From positions 2,852,001-2,916,000 of the forward strand of contig NZ_CP107995.1 in assembly GCF_036116635.1 (NCBI RefSeq): a stretch of DNA of 64,000 nucleotides. The letters run 5' to 3'. The notes below the pieces were generated by a model. That model worked only from the letters and a program-made list of their open reading frames with translations, did not search any database and had not been told where the DNA came from. Of the stretch, positions 15,483 to 24,124 are shown piece by piece. The position numbers and the translations under genes were made by a program. The stretch comes from Amycolatopsis sp. NBC_00345 (GTDB taxonomy: Bacteria > Actinomycetota > Actinomycetes > Mycobacteriales > Pseudonocardiaceae). The number at the start of each line of letters is the position of its first letter. The first letter of the stretch is position 1.

Positions 15483-16757
15483 TCAGCTGTGCGGGGCTGA
15501 CCAGAGGCCGCGGTTGATCACCGGTTTGGCGAGCTCCTGGAAGTCGATGCCCGGGTGCAGTTCGCGGACCGTGCCCTCGATCACCAGCAACGACAGCAGC
15601 GGGAAGATCAGTTCCGGGGCGGCGTGCACACCGTGCGCCCGTTGCAGGTCGAACATCTCCGTGGCGAAGCCCATCAGGCTGAACTCGCGGGCGGGCAGCC
15701 CGTGGTTGCGCCGGACCAGGTCGGCCATCCGGTCCAGGAACCCGGTGACGTCGGCGGTGGGGCTGACCCCGGCCGCGCTCTCCACCACGATCTCGGCGCA
15801 CCTCGGCCCGCGGCCCACGGCCATGTTCAGGAAGAACTCCGCGAACAGCCGGCGCAGCCGGTCGGTCAGCTGCACGCTGAAGCCGGCGTCCAGCACGACC
15901 ACCTGGCCGCGGGGCGTGAAGTTCAGGTTGCCGGGGTGCAGGTCGCAGTGCACGAACCCGTCCACGAACAGCATCTGGTAGATCGAGATCAGCGCCGACT
16001 CGGCGAACTTCTTGCGCAGCACGGGCGCGACCGAGCGGGTGGCGCCGTCGAGGTCCTCGATGAACTCCATCGCGATCACGTTGTCCCGGCACAGTTCGTG
16101 GCGCACCAACGGAACCCAGACCCGGTCCACCACGGACAGGTTGCGCCGCAGGCGATGCAGCGCGTCCGCCTCGGCGCGGAAGTCCACCTGGCCGGCCACC
16201 GCGTCGCCCATGTGCCCGACGATCTCGCTCACCGGGAGCCCGGCGAACGCGGGCAGGCGGGCGGCCAGCGCCGCGCCCCGGCGGATCAGCCTCAGGTCAC
16301 GGGCCATCAGCCCGCTGATGCCCGGCCGGCGGATCTTGAGCGCCACCACGCGGCCCTCCAGGTCGGTCGCCCGGTGCACGCAGGCGACGCTCCCGGCCGC
16401 GACCGGGACCAGCTCGACGTGGGTGAACAGCGTGCTCAGGTCGCCGCCGTAGGCGCGGCGCAGCTCCCCGGCGGTGCCGGCGGCACCGGTCGCGGGGACG
16501 TCGTCGTGCAGGACCCCCAGCTCGTCGCACAGCCGCGCCGGCAGGATGTCGCGCCGGGTGGCGAGCACCTGCCCTGCCTTGACGAACGTGGGCCCCAGCC
16601 GGGTGAGCAGCACCGGCGCGGCCTGGTGGAACACCACCGCCGCCGGGCGCCCGGTCACCCGGCGCCACAGCGCGACGCCGCACGCGGGCGCGGCCACGCG
16701 GAGCAGGACCAGGAACACCTGGAGCACCCGGAGCGCGTCACGCCCGATCGCGGTCAT
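15483..16757 (-). CDS. ABC1/AarF/UbiB-family atypical kinase
   Basis: This is a 424-aa protein of the ABC1 kinase family. Visible are the KxGQ motif (FVKAGQVLATR), VALKIRRPGI with the ATP-binding lysine, the catalytic-loop block FVHCDLHPGNLNF and VVLDAGFSVQL in place of DFG. Hydrophobic segments near the N-terminus suggest membrane association. Characterised members support quinone or lipid metabolism and are ATPases. A role in a natural-product cluster is unusual. The start overlaps the preceding propeller gene by 20 bases; it is the last gene of a four-gene operon. Confidence 0.9.
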   Translation of the reverse strand: MTAIGRDALRVLQVFLVLLRVAAPACGVALWRRVTGRPAAVVFHQAAPVLLTRLGPTFVKAGQVLATRRDILPARLCDELGVLHDDVPATGAAGTAGELRRAYGGDLSTLFTHVELVPVAAGSVACVHRATDLEGRVVALKIRRPGISGLMARDLRLIRRGAALAARLPAFAGLPVSEIVGHMGDAVAGQVDFRAEADALHRLRRNLSVVDRVWVPLVRHELCRDNVIAMEFIEDLDGATRSVAPVLRKKFAESALISIYQMLFVDGFVHCDLHPGNLNFTPRGQVVVLDAGFSVQLTDRLRRLFAEFFLNMAVGRGPRCAEIVVESAAGVSPTADVTGFLDRMADLVRRNHGLPAREFSLMGFATEMFDLQRAHGVHAAPELIFPLLSLLVIEGTVRELHPGIDFQELAKPVINRGLWSAPHS

Positions 16758-17409
16758 GCCGGCCTCTTTCCGACGCGGTCGTGATGCCGGGCAGCTCGAT
16801 CGCCCGCAGCTGCAGGGTGGCGTGGTCGCAGTACCAGAACAGGCGGCCGTCCCAGGTGACCGCCGTGGGCCGGCCCCAGACCATCACCGGGAGGCGCTGC
16901 TGGCCGGTGGCCGGGTCGGTCAGGCGGACCCGGGACGCGTCACGGTCGCTGTGCACGAGGAACCCGTCGGACACCGTCACGCCGGTCACCGGGTGCCCCA
17001 CCTCGACGCACTCGAGAAGGCGGAACCGGTCCGGGTCGCGCAGCTCGACGATGCTCAGGTCCGCGTAGCCGATCCACACGCCGTCGCGGCACGCCTCCAG
17101 GCCGGAGATCAGGTGCCCGGGCCGCGGGCTGGGCCACTCGTCCATCTCGCCGCCGGTGGCCGGGTCGAGCAGGCGCAGGTGCCGGTCCTCGCCGACCACC
17201 TGCAGCAGCGCGCCGCGCAGGGTGGTGAGGTCGCCGGCGACGTCCGGGCACGGGATGCGCCGCACCACTTCCCCGCTGGCCGGGTCGACGGCGCCGATCT
17301 GCTGGGAGAAGATCTCGGCGAAGTACAGGTACTCCCCGCTCCACGTGACCCCGCAGAGGTCCAGCGCGCGGACGGGGAGGTCGTGGACGATGCCCGCGGC
17401 GATGGTCAC
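16738..17409 (-). CDS. Small beta-propeller (YncE/Vgb-like) protein, copy A
   Basis: This is a 223-aa cytosolic protein of repeated ~45-residue blades, each with a W-G / DP-x-T-G pattern (GVTWSGEYLYFAE, DPASGEVV, DPATGGEMDEW, DPATGQQ, AVTWDGRLFWYCDH). GTG 17409 overlaps the stop of the PRMT-like gene (GTGA). No signal peptide. The fold is that of SMP-30/Vgb-like or glutamine-cyclotransferase-like propellers; the reaction is unknown. Copy B lies at 20919, next to an ATP-grasp gene. Both copies end with the same WYCD block, showing common descent. Confidence 0.8.
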   Translation of the reverse strand: MTIAAGIVHDLPVRALDLCGVTWSGEYLYFAEIFSQQIGAVDPASGEVVRRIPCPDVAGDLTTLRGALLQVVGEDRHLRLLDPATGGEMDEWPSPRPGHLISGLEACRDGVWIGYADLSIVELRDPDRFRLLECVEVGHPVTGVTVSDGFLVHSDRDASRVRLTDPATGQQRLPVMVWGRPTAVTWDGRLFWYCDHATLQLRAIELPGITTASERGRHDRDRA

Positions 17410-18302
17410 GGCCGCGTCCCGCCCCGGGCCAGCCCCACGGCCATCGTCCAGGTCTCGGCGAACCGGGCGGTGTCCCGCGGGCGTTCGAGCGCGACCTTCA
17501 GCGTGTCGCCCGGTTCGACCTGGCTGTGGCGGACCGGCCAGACCCAGCAGGCCCAGTTGCAGCCGGGGTAGCCGGGGAAGTTCGCCAATTCGACACCGGG
17601 GGCCAGGACGGCCTGGAACGAGCCGACGACGGCGTGCAAGGTCCCGGCCGTGGTGATCGGCAGTGCGTGGTGTTCGCCGCTGATCGGCCGCGCGCGGTGC
17701 CCGAGCAGGCTGTCGGCGGCCACCACGGGCTCGCCGAGCAACCCCGGCGAACGCTGGAAGAAGTGCAGCTGGGCGGTGGGCTCGGCGTGGTCGAGCACTG
17801 CCGCGAAGCTCAGGCCGTGGAACTCCTGTGACCACACTCCCCAGCCCTCGCCGTCGAACTCGACCGGGGCGAGCACGGTGCGCAGCCGCTCGGGCACCAC
17901 CCGGCCGCCGTCGGCGAGGTTGTGCCGGACGAACGCGGCGAGGATCTCGGCCATCTCCTCCTCCGGGCCGAGGTTGCCCATCAGCTCGGCCACCACCACG
18001 TCGGCCTTGCGGGCGAGCCTGGCCACCCGGGCGTCGCCCTGGATGACCGTCACCCGGTCCGAGACCTGGTTGTCCCGCGCGATCCGGGTCGCCAGCTCGG
18101 CGGTCTCCGGGTCGCCCTCGATCGCGAACACGTGCCCGGCGCCGTGCCGCAACGCCATAAGCCCCAGTACCAGGGTCCCCGCGCCCACGTCGGCCACGAC
18201 GTCACCAGGCCGGACGGTGGCGGCGAGCGCCCGGTCGTAGGCGTCGAGCCGGGTGCGGTCGGACAGCATGATCTGGTGCATCAGCAGGGTTCGTGGGTTC
18301 AC
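17406..18302 (-). CDS. PRMT-like class I methyltransferase
   Basis: This is a 298-aa protein. The N-terminal order HQIMLSDRTRLDAYDRAL, VVADVGAGTLVLGLMAL, FAIEGD and VVAELMGNLGPEEEM reproduces the protein arginine methyltransferase layout, including the double-glutamate loop. One change is notable: the usual GxGTG reads GAGTL. The C-terminal beta-barrel has W-rich strands (GCNWACWVWPVRHS). GTG 18302 follows GAGAGGG at 5 bases. It may methylate an amidine or guanidine on the product, or a protein; evidence is fold-level only. Confidence 0.78.
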   Translation of the reverse strand: MNPRTLLMHQIMLSDRTRLDAYDRALAATVRPGDVVADVGAGTLVLGLMALRHGAGHVFAIEGDPETAELATRIARDNQVSDRVTVIQGDARVARLARKADVVVAELMGNLGPEEEMAEILAAFVRHNLADGGRVVPERLRTVLAPVEFDGEGWGVWSQEFHGLSFAAVLDHAEPTAQLHFFQRSPGLLGEPVVAADSLLGHRARPISGEHHALPITTAGTLHAVVGSFQAVLAPGVELANFPGYPGCNWACWVWPVRHSQVEPGDTLKVALERPRDTARFAETWTMAVGLARGGTRP

Positions 18303-18384
18303 GGCGTCCCTCTCTGGAAGAGCAGCCACCCGGGACACCGCCTGTGGCAGGTGTCCCGGGTGGGGTGACTGAGACGTTGACCGC

Positions 18385-19581
18385 TCAGACGTTGACCGCG
18401 GCGTGCTCGCCGACGATCGACTCCCGCATCACGAGCTTGGCCCCGGTGAGCCGGGCCTTGACCGTGTTGTCCTCGGTCACCAGGGCGGCGTCCGGGCCCT
18501 CCAGGGCCAGGTCGGTGCCCAGCGGGTCGAGGTCGTTGAGCCGGCCGGTCACGTGCACCGTGTTGGCGGCGTACAGCGTGCCGTGCGGCGTGACGATCTC
18601 GAACTGCGCGTCCAGGTGCAGGTCACTCGGGAACCGCACCCGGCTGAGGCTGTCCTCGGTGCCCTCGCCCAGCGAGCCGCCGGACGGACGGGCCCAGCTG
18701 GCGCGCAGCATGACCCGGCCACCGAGTTCGGCGCACTCGCCGACCATCGCGACGCGGGCCAGCTGAGCCAGCACGCCCGCACCCTCGTCGTGCTTCTCCG
18801 GGCCGAACAGCAGGATCTCCGCACCCCCGGCGAGGGAGTGGTCGCCGGCGAGGTCGACCTTCACGGTGCGACCGTCGACCTCCAGGGTCAGCTGGCCTTC
18901 CATCGAGATCTGCATGATCATCGACGGGTCGGTCAGCATCGACATGCAGGCGGCCGGCGCGGCGGCGAAGAACACCGTCGGCGTGATGCCGATCGCGTTG
19001 TTCTCGTCGTCGGACGGGTACCACGCCTCGGGCAGGGTCGTGCCGCGCACCACGTTCGGCGCCTGCACGAGCTCCTGGTGGTGGTCACCCCGCGGGTAGC
19101 CCAGGTACGGGCTGCTCAACGGCTTCTTGAACGGCGGGACGTTGTCCACGATGCCGTAGATGGGGATGACGTTGCGGTGGACCAGCCGCATGGTGCTGGT
19201 CTCCAGGATGCCGAAGCGGCGGATGTGGAACTCGGCCGGGAAGTTCCGGCCCGGCGCGATCTGCTTGACGTGCCCGGTGTTCGGCAGCTTCGGGTTGGAC
19301 AGGATCTGGATCCGGTCGTTCAGCTCGTAGCTGTAGCCCTTGATGCCGACCTCGGGCGCGCTGATCAGCTCGGTGTCGAAGTGGGCGTGCCCGTCCGCGT
19401 CGACATGGTGCTCGAAGCCCGGCATCGGCCACTTGTTCATCTGAACGAAGCCGGACAGGTTGATCGTCTCTCGCTTGCCGTTGTAGTAGTCATCTCCGAA
19501 GACGACGGTGGCGGCGGCGAGAATGTGCGGACGGATCGGTTTGGGCGCCAAGCCCAACGATTCGTAGGTTTCCCTGCTCAC
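18385..19581 (-). CDS. Large conserved actinobacterial protein of unknown function (DUF6073-like)
   Basis: This is a 398-aa soluble protein. GTG 19581 has GGAGG 7 bases upstream; an earlier TTG in frame lacks support. Conserved-looking stretches include ETINLSGFVQMNKWPMPGFEHH, NFPAEFHIRRFGILETSTMRL, FKKPLSSPYLGYPRGDHHQE and GGAEILLFGPEKHDEGAGV. I recall near-identical proteins in Streptomyces clusters, annotated DUF6073, but cannot confirm the number. No motif reveals an activity. It heads the operon with PRMT-like, propeller and AarF-like genes. Confidence 0.75.
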   Translation of the reverse strand: MSRETYESLGLAPKPIRPHILAAATVVFGDDYYNGKRETINLSGFVQMNKWPMPGFEHHVDADGHAHFDTELISAPEVGIKGYSYELNDRIQILSNPKLPNTGHVKQIAPGRNFPAEFHIRRFGILETSTMRLVHRNVIPIYGIVDNVPPFKKPLSSPYLGYPRGDHHQELVQAPNVVRGTTLPEAWYPSDDENNAIGITPTVFFAAAPAACMSMLTDPSMIMQISMEGQLTLEVDGRTVKVDLAGDHSLAGGAEILLFGPEKHDEGAGVLAQLARVAMVGECAELGGRVMLRASWARPSGGSLGEGTEDSLSRVRFPSDLHLDAQFEIVTPHGTLYAANTVHVTGRLNDLDPLGTDLALEGPDAALVTEDNTVKARLTGAKLVMRESIVGEHAAVNV

Positions 19582-19692
19582 GTGCTGACCTCCAGCGGAG
19601 TCGGGTGGGATATAGGACAACCTTCGAACCCCGAGGGTGCCGATGTGTCCTGCCGAACAAGACTACGATTTTATATAGCAATCCACAAGAGC
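19582..19692 (-). promoter_or_regulatory. AT-rich upstream region of the DUF6073-like operon
   Basis: 111 bases between two minus-strand genes. It contains TATATAAAATCG on the minus strand near 19666-19678 and CTATATC near 19610-19615, both unusual in this GC context. A promoter is likely, but exact boxes cannot be fixed. Confidence 0.4.
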
Positions 19693-20922
19693 CTAGGCCG
19701 GATCGCCCGGCCGGGCGCGCAGCACGACAGCGGGCTGGGCCGCGTCCAGCGCGGCGGCGCAGTCCTCGGGCGTGCCCGCGACGGCGACCAAAGCGGCGTA
19801 CCGGCCCCACACGTGCCCCGCCGGGGGCGGCGAGATCGTGGTGCCGGGTCGCACGAGCCCGACCGCGAAGCCGACCTCGGCGGGCAGCGCGGCGGTGGTG
19901 ATCTCGACCCCGTCCACTTCGCACACGGCGGGCGGGTACAGGAACCGGACGGCCGCGGCCAGCGCGCGGTCGGGTCGCGGATCCGGTGGGAGGCCACAGG
20001 CCAGCTGGGTCGCGACGGCACCGGCGTCCACCCCGGTCGCGGCGCGGCCGAGCATGGGGATGAGGTCCCCGCCGAGCCGGCAGTTGACCTCGATGACCCG
20101 CCACCCGTCGCGGGCCAGGCGCAGTTCGACGTGCGTCATCCCGTGGTCGAAGCCCAGTGCCTCGTGCGCGGCGGCCACCACGCGGTGCAGGTCGGGGTCC
20201 GGGCGCGCGCGGCCGTCGACCACGTGCCCGGTCTCCTCGAAGTAGGGCGGGTACCCGGTTGTCTTGCGGGCCGTGATCACCGGGTGGGTCCGGCCGGCCA
20301 GTACCCAGGAGTCGACGCTGACCTCGGGGCCGTCGACGTACTCCTCGACCAGGACGCCGTCCGGCCGGTACGGGACCGGGCCGACCTCGGCGGCCCGGGC
20401 GTGGGCGTAGCCGGCCGCGAGGTCCCCGGGCGCGTCGACCCGGATGACGCCCATGCTCGCGCCCAGGTCCCGCGGCTTGAGCACCACCGGGTACCCGATC
20501 CGGTCCGCCGCCGCGGCCGCCTCCTCGGCGGTGGAGACCACTTCGGACGCGGGCTGGGGCACCCCCGAGACGGCGAGGAGCGCGCGGGTGCGGTGCTTGT
20601 CGCGGCAGCGGTCCACGACGTCCGGCCCCACCCCCGGCAGCCCCAGCGCTTGGGCGATGTGGGCGGTGCCGGACATCTTCAGCTCGTCCCACGACAGCAC
20701 CCCGGACACCGGTCGCCCCGCGGCGACCTCCTTGGCGGCGGAGACCAGCGCCGGGACGTCGAAGACGTTCACCACGGTGTGCCCCACCAGTTTCTCGGCC
20801 ACCGAGGGGGCCGGCTCGGCCTCGGCGAGCAGCCACACGTCGGCGACCGAGCCCACGCTGTCGAGCAGATAGCTCCGGTAGCCCTCGAACACGATCCCGA
20901 CCAGCAGCACCAGCGGCCTCAC
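19693..20922 (-). CDS. ATP-grasp ligase
   Basis: This is a 409-aa protein. The ATP-grasp fold is seen in CRDKHRTRALLAVSGVPQP, YPVVLKPRDLGASMGVIRV (ATP-binding lysine), GVLVEEYVDGPEVSVDSW and HVELRLARDGWRVIEVNCRLGGDLIP (metal-binding E-N). Such enzymes join a carboxylate, via acyl phosphate, to an amine or thiol. The N-terminal ~90 residues are substrate-specific. GTG 20922 overlaps the propeller stop (GTGA), so the two work together. Substrates are unknown; linking an amino acid to an amino sugar is one possibility. Confidence 0.9.
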   Translation of the reverse strand: MRPLVLLVGIVFEGYRSYLLDSVGSVADVWLLAEAEPAPSVAEKLVGHTVVNVFDVPALVSAAKEVAAGRPVSGVLSWDELKMSGTAHIAQALGLPGVGPDVVDRCRDKHRTRALLAVSGVPQPASEVVSTAEEAAAAADRIGYPVVLKPRDLGASMGVIRVDAPGDLAAGYAHARAAEVGPVPYRPDGVLVEEYVDGPEVSVDSWVLAGRTHPVITARKTTGYPPYFEETGHVVDGRARPDPDLHRVVAAAHEALGFDHGMTHVELRLARDGWRVIEVNCRLGGDLIPMLGRAATGVDAGAVATQLACGLPPDPRPDRALAAAVRFLYPPAVCEVDGVEITTAALPAEVGFAVGLVRPGTTISPPPAGHVWGRYAALVAVAGTPEDCAAALDAAQPAVVLRARPGDPA

Positions 20923-21575
20923 CGCCGCCCTCCTCGATCCAGCGGGGCGATCGCCCGCAGCGCGCGGCCCGGGAAGTCGCAGTACCACAGGTACCGGCCG
21001 TCGTAGGTGAGGCCGGTGGGGCTGCCGGTCGCGGGCTGGGCGAACACCTGCTCCTCGGTCGCGACGTCGTAGCCACGGATCACGACGTCCTCGAAGTCCG
21101 TGTAGTACACGACCCCGTCGGCCTCGGTGAGCCCGGACGGGTTGCCCGCCACCGGGAACTCGCGGAGGACCTCCACGGTCCCGGTCGACCGGAGCTGGAC
21201 CACCGGCGGCTGCCGCAGGCAGACCCACACCCCCTCGGGCCGGGCCTCGGCCCCGCAGATCCGTCCGCTGGACGGCCGGACGGCCCGCCGTTCCACCGTC
21301 TCCCCGGTGCCGGGGTCGAGTACGAGGAACCGTTTGGGCCGCTCCCCGATCTGCCACAGCTGTCCATCGTGGACAGTCAGGTCGGCCCGCGCGCCGGGGC
21401 ACGGAATTGTGCGCAGCACGGCGCCGGTGTCCGGGTCCAGCTCGTACACCTCGCCGGCCTGCTGGTCGGAGTGCCACAGGGACCGCCCGTCCCAGGTGAG
21501 ACCGCAGAGGTAGGCGCCGGGCGCGGGCAGCGACCGGATCACGGACACACCGGGGTTGGTCATGGGCATGGGCAC
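20919..21575 (-). CDS. Small beta-propeller (YncE/Vgb-like) protein, copy B
   Basis: This is a 218-aa paralogue of the protein at 16738. Repeats include YLCGLTWDGRSLWHSDQ, DPDTGAVLRTIPCPG, DPGTGETVERR and GLTYDGRYLWYCDFPGRALRAI. GTG 21575 has GGAGAGG 9 bases upstream; two downstream ATGs are 15 and 21 bases away and fit less well. No signal peptide. It is translationally coupled to the ATP-grasp gene, which suggests a helper or a transferase acting on the same substrate. Confidence 0.78.
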   Translation of the reverse strand: MPMPMTNPGVSVIRSLPAPGAYLCGLTWDGRSLWHSDQQAGEVYELDPDTGAVLRTIPCPGARADLTVHDGQLWQIGERPKRFLVLDPGTGETVERRAVRPSSGRICGAEARPEGVWVCLRQPPVVQLRSTGTVEVLREFPVAGNPSGLTEADGVVYYTDFEDVVIRGYDVATEEQVFAQPATGSPTGLTYDGRYLWYCDFPGRALRAIAPLDRGGRR

Positions 21576-21716
21576 GGTTCCACACCTCTCCTTCATGCTC
21601 GGATCGATAAGTGTTACTAAAGTTAGATTCCAGGTCAATCGTGGCGATCACCTTGAGTACCACCCACCAAGCCCCTAAAGTCACTATCAGATACTTTTTC
21701 GAACTTGAGGTGAGCC
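21576..21716. promoter_or_regulatory. Divergent promoter region, propeller B / O-methyltransferase operon
   Basis: On the plus strand TTGAGT (21653-21658) and TAAAGT (21676-21681) are 17 bases apart, a good promoter for the gene at 21717. Directly downstream, where the transcript should begin, lies CACTAT-N6-CTTTT (21682-21698), a member of the cluster-wide word, so a bound regulator would block or remodel initiation. The minus strand of the same word offers GATAGT as a -10 box toward the propeller gene. Confidence 0.6.
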
Positions 21717-22718
21717 ATGACAGACCACGAGTCCGCTCTCGCCCTCTTCGACGAAGCCATGGCCTTCGTCAAGTCGGCGGCGCTGCGCGCGTTCGCCCGG
21801 CTGGACGTGGCCAGCCACCTCGATGACAACGTCCCCGCGTCCGTCCCCGCACTGGCCGAGGCGACCGGGGCCCGCCCGGACGGTCTGGCCCGGCTCCTGC
21901 GCTTCCTCGCCACCCGTGGGGTCGTGCGCCGCCACGACGGTGACCAGTACACCCTCGGGCCACTGGGCCGGGCGCTGCGCGAGAACTCCGGGTCGCCGGC
22001 CCGCCCGGGGGTCCTGATGTTCACCGACCCGCTCTTCTGGACCACCTGCCACCGGCTGGAGACCAGCCTGACCGACCCCGAGCCGGCCTTCGCCCGGTAC
22101 TTCGGCCAGCCGATCGGCGACTACTTCACCGCCCACCCCGAGACCGACGAGCTGTTCTACGAGGGGATGGCCACCGTCTCCGACGCGGAGAACGCCCTCA
22201 TCGCCGCCGCCGCCGACCTGCCGGCCACCGGCACGGTCGTGGATGTGGGCGGCCGCAACGGAAGCCTGCTGCTCGACGCGTTGCGGGCCCGGCCGGGCCT
22301 GGAGGGTGTGCTGTTCGACCGGCCGGACGCGCTGGACACCCGCAGGCTGGACGACGCCGGCCAAGACGGCCGCTGGAAGGCCGTCGGCGGCGACTTCTTC
22401 GCCGAGATCCCCCGCGGTGACGTGCTGGTGCTCAAGCGGATCCTGCACAACTGGGACGACGAGGACTCCACGCGCATCCTCGGCAACTGCCGCCGGGCGC
22501 TGGAGCCGGGCGGCCGGGTGCTGGTGGTCGACGCGATCGTCCCCGAGGACGGCCGCGAGCACCAGAGCCACCTGATGGACCTGATGATGCTCGGCGCGTT
22601 CACCGGGCAGGAACGGACCGCCACTCAACTGCGGCCGCTGTTCGAAGCCGCGGGCCTGCGGGTCACCCGGGAGATCCCGACCCCGTCGGTGATGTCCATT
22701 GTGGAGGCTGTGGCATGA
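21717..22718 (+). CDS. SAM-dependent O-methyltransferase (DnrK/COMT type)
   Basis: This is a 333-aa protein. The N-terminal ~100 residues are a winged-helix dimerisation domain (LRAFARLDVASHL, LLRFLATRGVVRR). The catalytic domain has VVDVGGRNGSLLLDAL, then DFFAEIPRGDVLVLKRILHNWDDEDSTRIL, the signature of O-methyltransferase family 2. The catalytic base of plant COMTs corresponds to the H in LHNWDD. It is first of four overlapping plus-strand genes (ATGA at 22715). Confidence 0.92.
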   Translation: MTDHESALALFDEAMAFVKSAALRAFARLDVASHLDDNVPASVPALAEATGARPDGLARLLRFLATRGVVRRHDGDQYTLGPLGRALRENSGSPARPGVLMFTDPLFWTTCHRLETSLTDPEPAFARYFGQPIGDYFTAHPETDELFYEGMATVSDAENALIAAAADLPATGTVVDVGGRNGSLLLDALRARPGLEGVLFDRPDALDTRRLDDAGQDGRWKAVGGDFFAEIPRGDVLVLKRILHNWDDEDSTRILGNCRRALEPGGRVLVVDAIVPEDGREHQSHLMDLMMLGAFTGQERTATQLRPLFEAAGLRVTREIPTPSVMSIVEAVA

Positions 22719-24124
22719 GCGTCGAGCTGCACCGGCCCGGCGTGGCGGCCCGGCTCGCCGTGTCGGCCGCCGCCCCCACCGGCGGGGCCCGCGCCGCGAT
22801 GACGTGGCTGCGCGAGCGCCGGCGCCGGGGCAGCTTCCGGGTGACGCCCGTGCCGTTCTCGCGGCTCGACGGGTGGTCGTTCCGCCCCGGGGACGGCGAC
22901 CTGGTGCACCGCAGCGGCCGGTTCTTCACCGTCGAAGGAGCACAGGTCACCACCCCGGACGGCACGGGCCGCTGGCGTCAGCCGATCATCCGCCAGGACG
23001 ACGTGGCCGTGCTGGGCATCCTGGCCCTCGAGATCAACGGCGTGCTGCACTTCCTCATGCAGGCCAAGATGGAGCCCGGCAACATCGGCCTGGTCCAGCT
23101 GTCCCCCACCGTCCAGTCCACCCCGAGCAACTACTCCCGGGCGCACCAGGGCACCACCTCCCGGTACGTCGAGTACTTCCTCGGCGGCCACCCCGGGCGG
23201 CCGCTGGTCGACATCCTGCAGTCCGAGCAGGGCTCGTGGTTCCGCGGCAAGCGCAACCGCAACGTCGTGGTCGAGGTGGACGAGCCGGTCGAGGAGCACG
23301 AGGACTACCGCTGGCTCACCCTCGCCGAGATCCTCTACCTGCTGCGCTACCCCGACGTGGTCAACATGGACACCCGGACCGTGCTGTCCTGCCTGCCACT
23401 GCCCATGGACGACTCGGCGCCCACGCCGGCCCGGTCGCTCGGCATGCACGGCCAGGAACCACGGCACGACACCGCCGAGGTCCACCGCTGGCTCCGGGAA
23501 TCGCGCGAGCAGCGAGCCCTGTCCGTGGAACGCATCCCGCTCACCGCCACCGCCGCGGACGGCTGGGTCCAGGACGAAGCGCGGATCGCACACCCGAGCG
23601 GTCGCTGGTTCCGGATCATCGGCGTCGACGTCGACGCGGACAGCCGCGAGGTGACCGCGTGGTCCCAGCCACTGCTGGAACCGTGCGGGGTCGGGCTGGT
23701 CGCGTTGGTGACCCGCCGGATCGGCGACACCCTGCACCTGCTGGTGAAGGCGGACGTGCGCCTCGGCTACCAGGACGGGGTGGAGCTCGGGCCGACCGTG
23801 CAGTGCACGCCGTCGAACTTCCCGCCCGGCACACCCGGCCGGCCGGAGTTCCTGGACGCGGTGCTGGCCACCCCGCCCGAGCGCGTGCTGCACGAGTCCC
23901 GGCAGTCCGAGGAGGGCGGCCGGTTCCACCACGCCACCACCCGGCACCTCGTGGTCGGGCAGGACCCGGCGGCGCCCCTGGATCCCCCGCCCGGATACCT
24001 CTGGATCACCGCCCACCAGCTGGCGGAGCTGATGGTGACCAGCTGCCAGGTCAACATCGAGGCCCGCAGCCTGCTGCTCACCCTGCTCTCGGTCCTCCAC
24101 TCACCGTCCGAAGGAGCCCAGTGA
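22715..24124 (+). CDS. NDP-hexose 2,3-dehydratase
   Basis: This is a 469-aa protein with two homologous halves, as usual for this family (EvaA, TylCVI/TylX3, OleV). Repeat markers are LSPTVQSTPSNYSRAH / LGPTVQCTPSNFPPGT and EQGSWFRGKRNRNVVVEV / EEGGRFHHATTRHLVVG. The enzyme removes water across C2-C3 of a 4-keto-6-deoxyhexose, starting 2-deoxygenation; an AKR such as that at 5508 completes it. The start overlaps the O-methyltransferase stop (ATGA) and the stop overlaps the next gene (GTGA). Confidence 0.93.
   Translation: MSVELHRPGVAARLAVSAAAPTGGARAAMTWLRERRRRGSFRVTPVPFSRLDGWSFRPGDGDLVHRSGRFFTVEGAQVTTPDGTGRWRQPIIRQDDVAVLGILALEINGVLHFLMQAKMEPGNIGLVQLSPTVQSTPSNYSRAHQGTTSRYVEYFLGGHPGRPLVDILQSEQGSWFRGKRNRNVVVEVDEPVEEHEDYRWLTLAEILYLLRYPDVVNMDTRTVLSCLPLPMDDSAPTPARSLGMHGQEPRHDTAEVHRWLRESREQRALSVERIPLTATAADGWVQDEARIAHPSGRWFRIIGVDVDADSREVTAWSQPLLEPCGVGLVALVTRRIGDTLHLLVKADVRLGYQDGVELGPTVQCTPSNFPPGTPGRPEFLDAVLATPPERVLHESRQSEEGGRFHHATTRHLVVGQDPAAPLDPPPGYLWITAHQLAELMVTSCQVNIEARSLLLTLLSVLHSPSEGAQ

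Noticed and set aside
18403..21006. 867-codon plus-strand frame
   Set aside because: It is antisense to the DUF6073-like and ATP-grasp genes and has no family motif; high GC makes such long shadow frames common.
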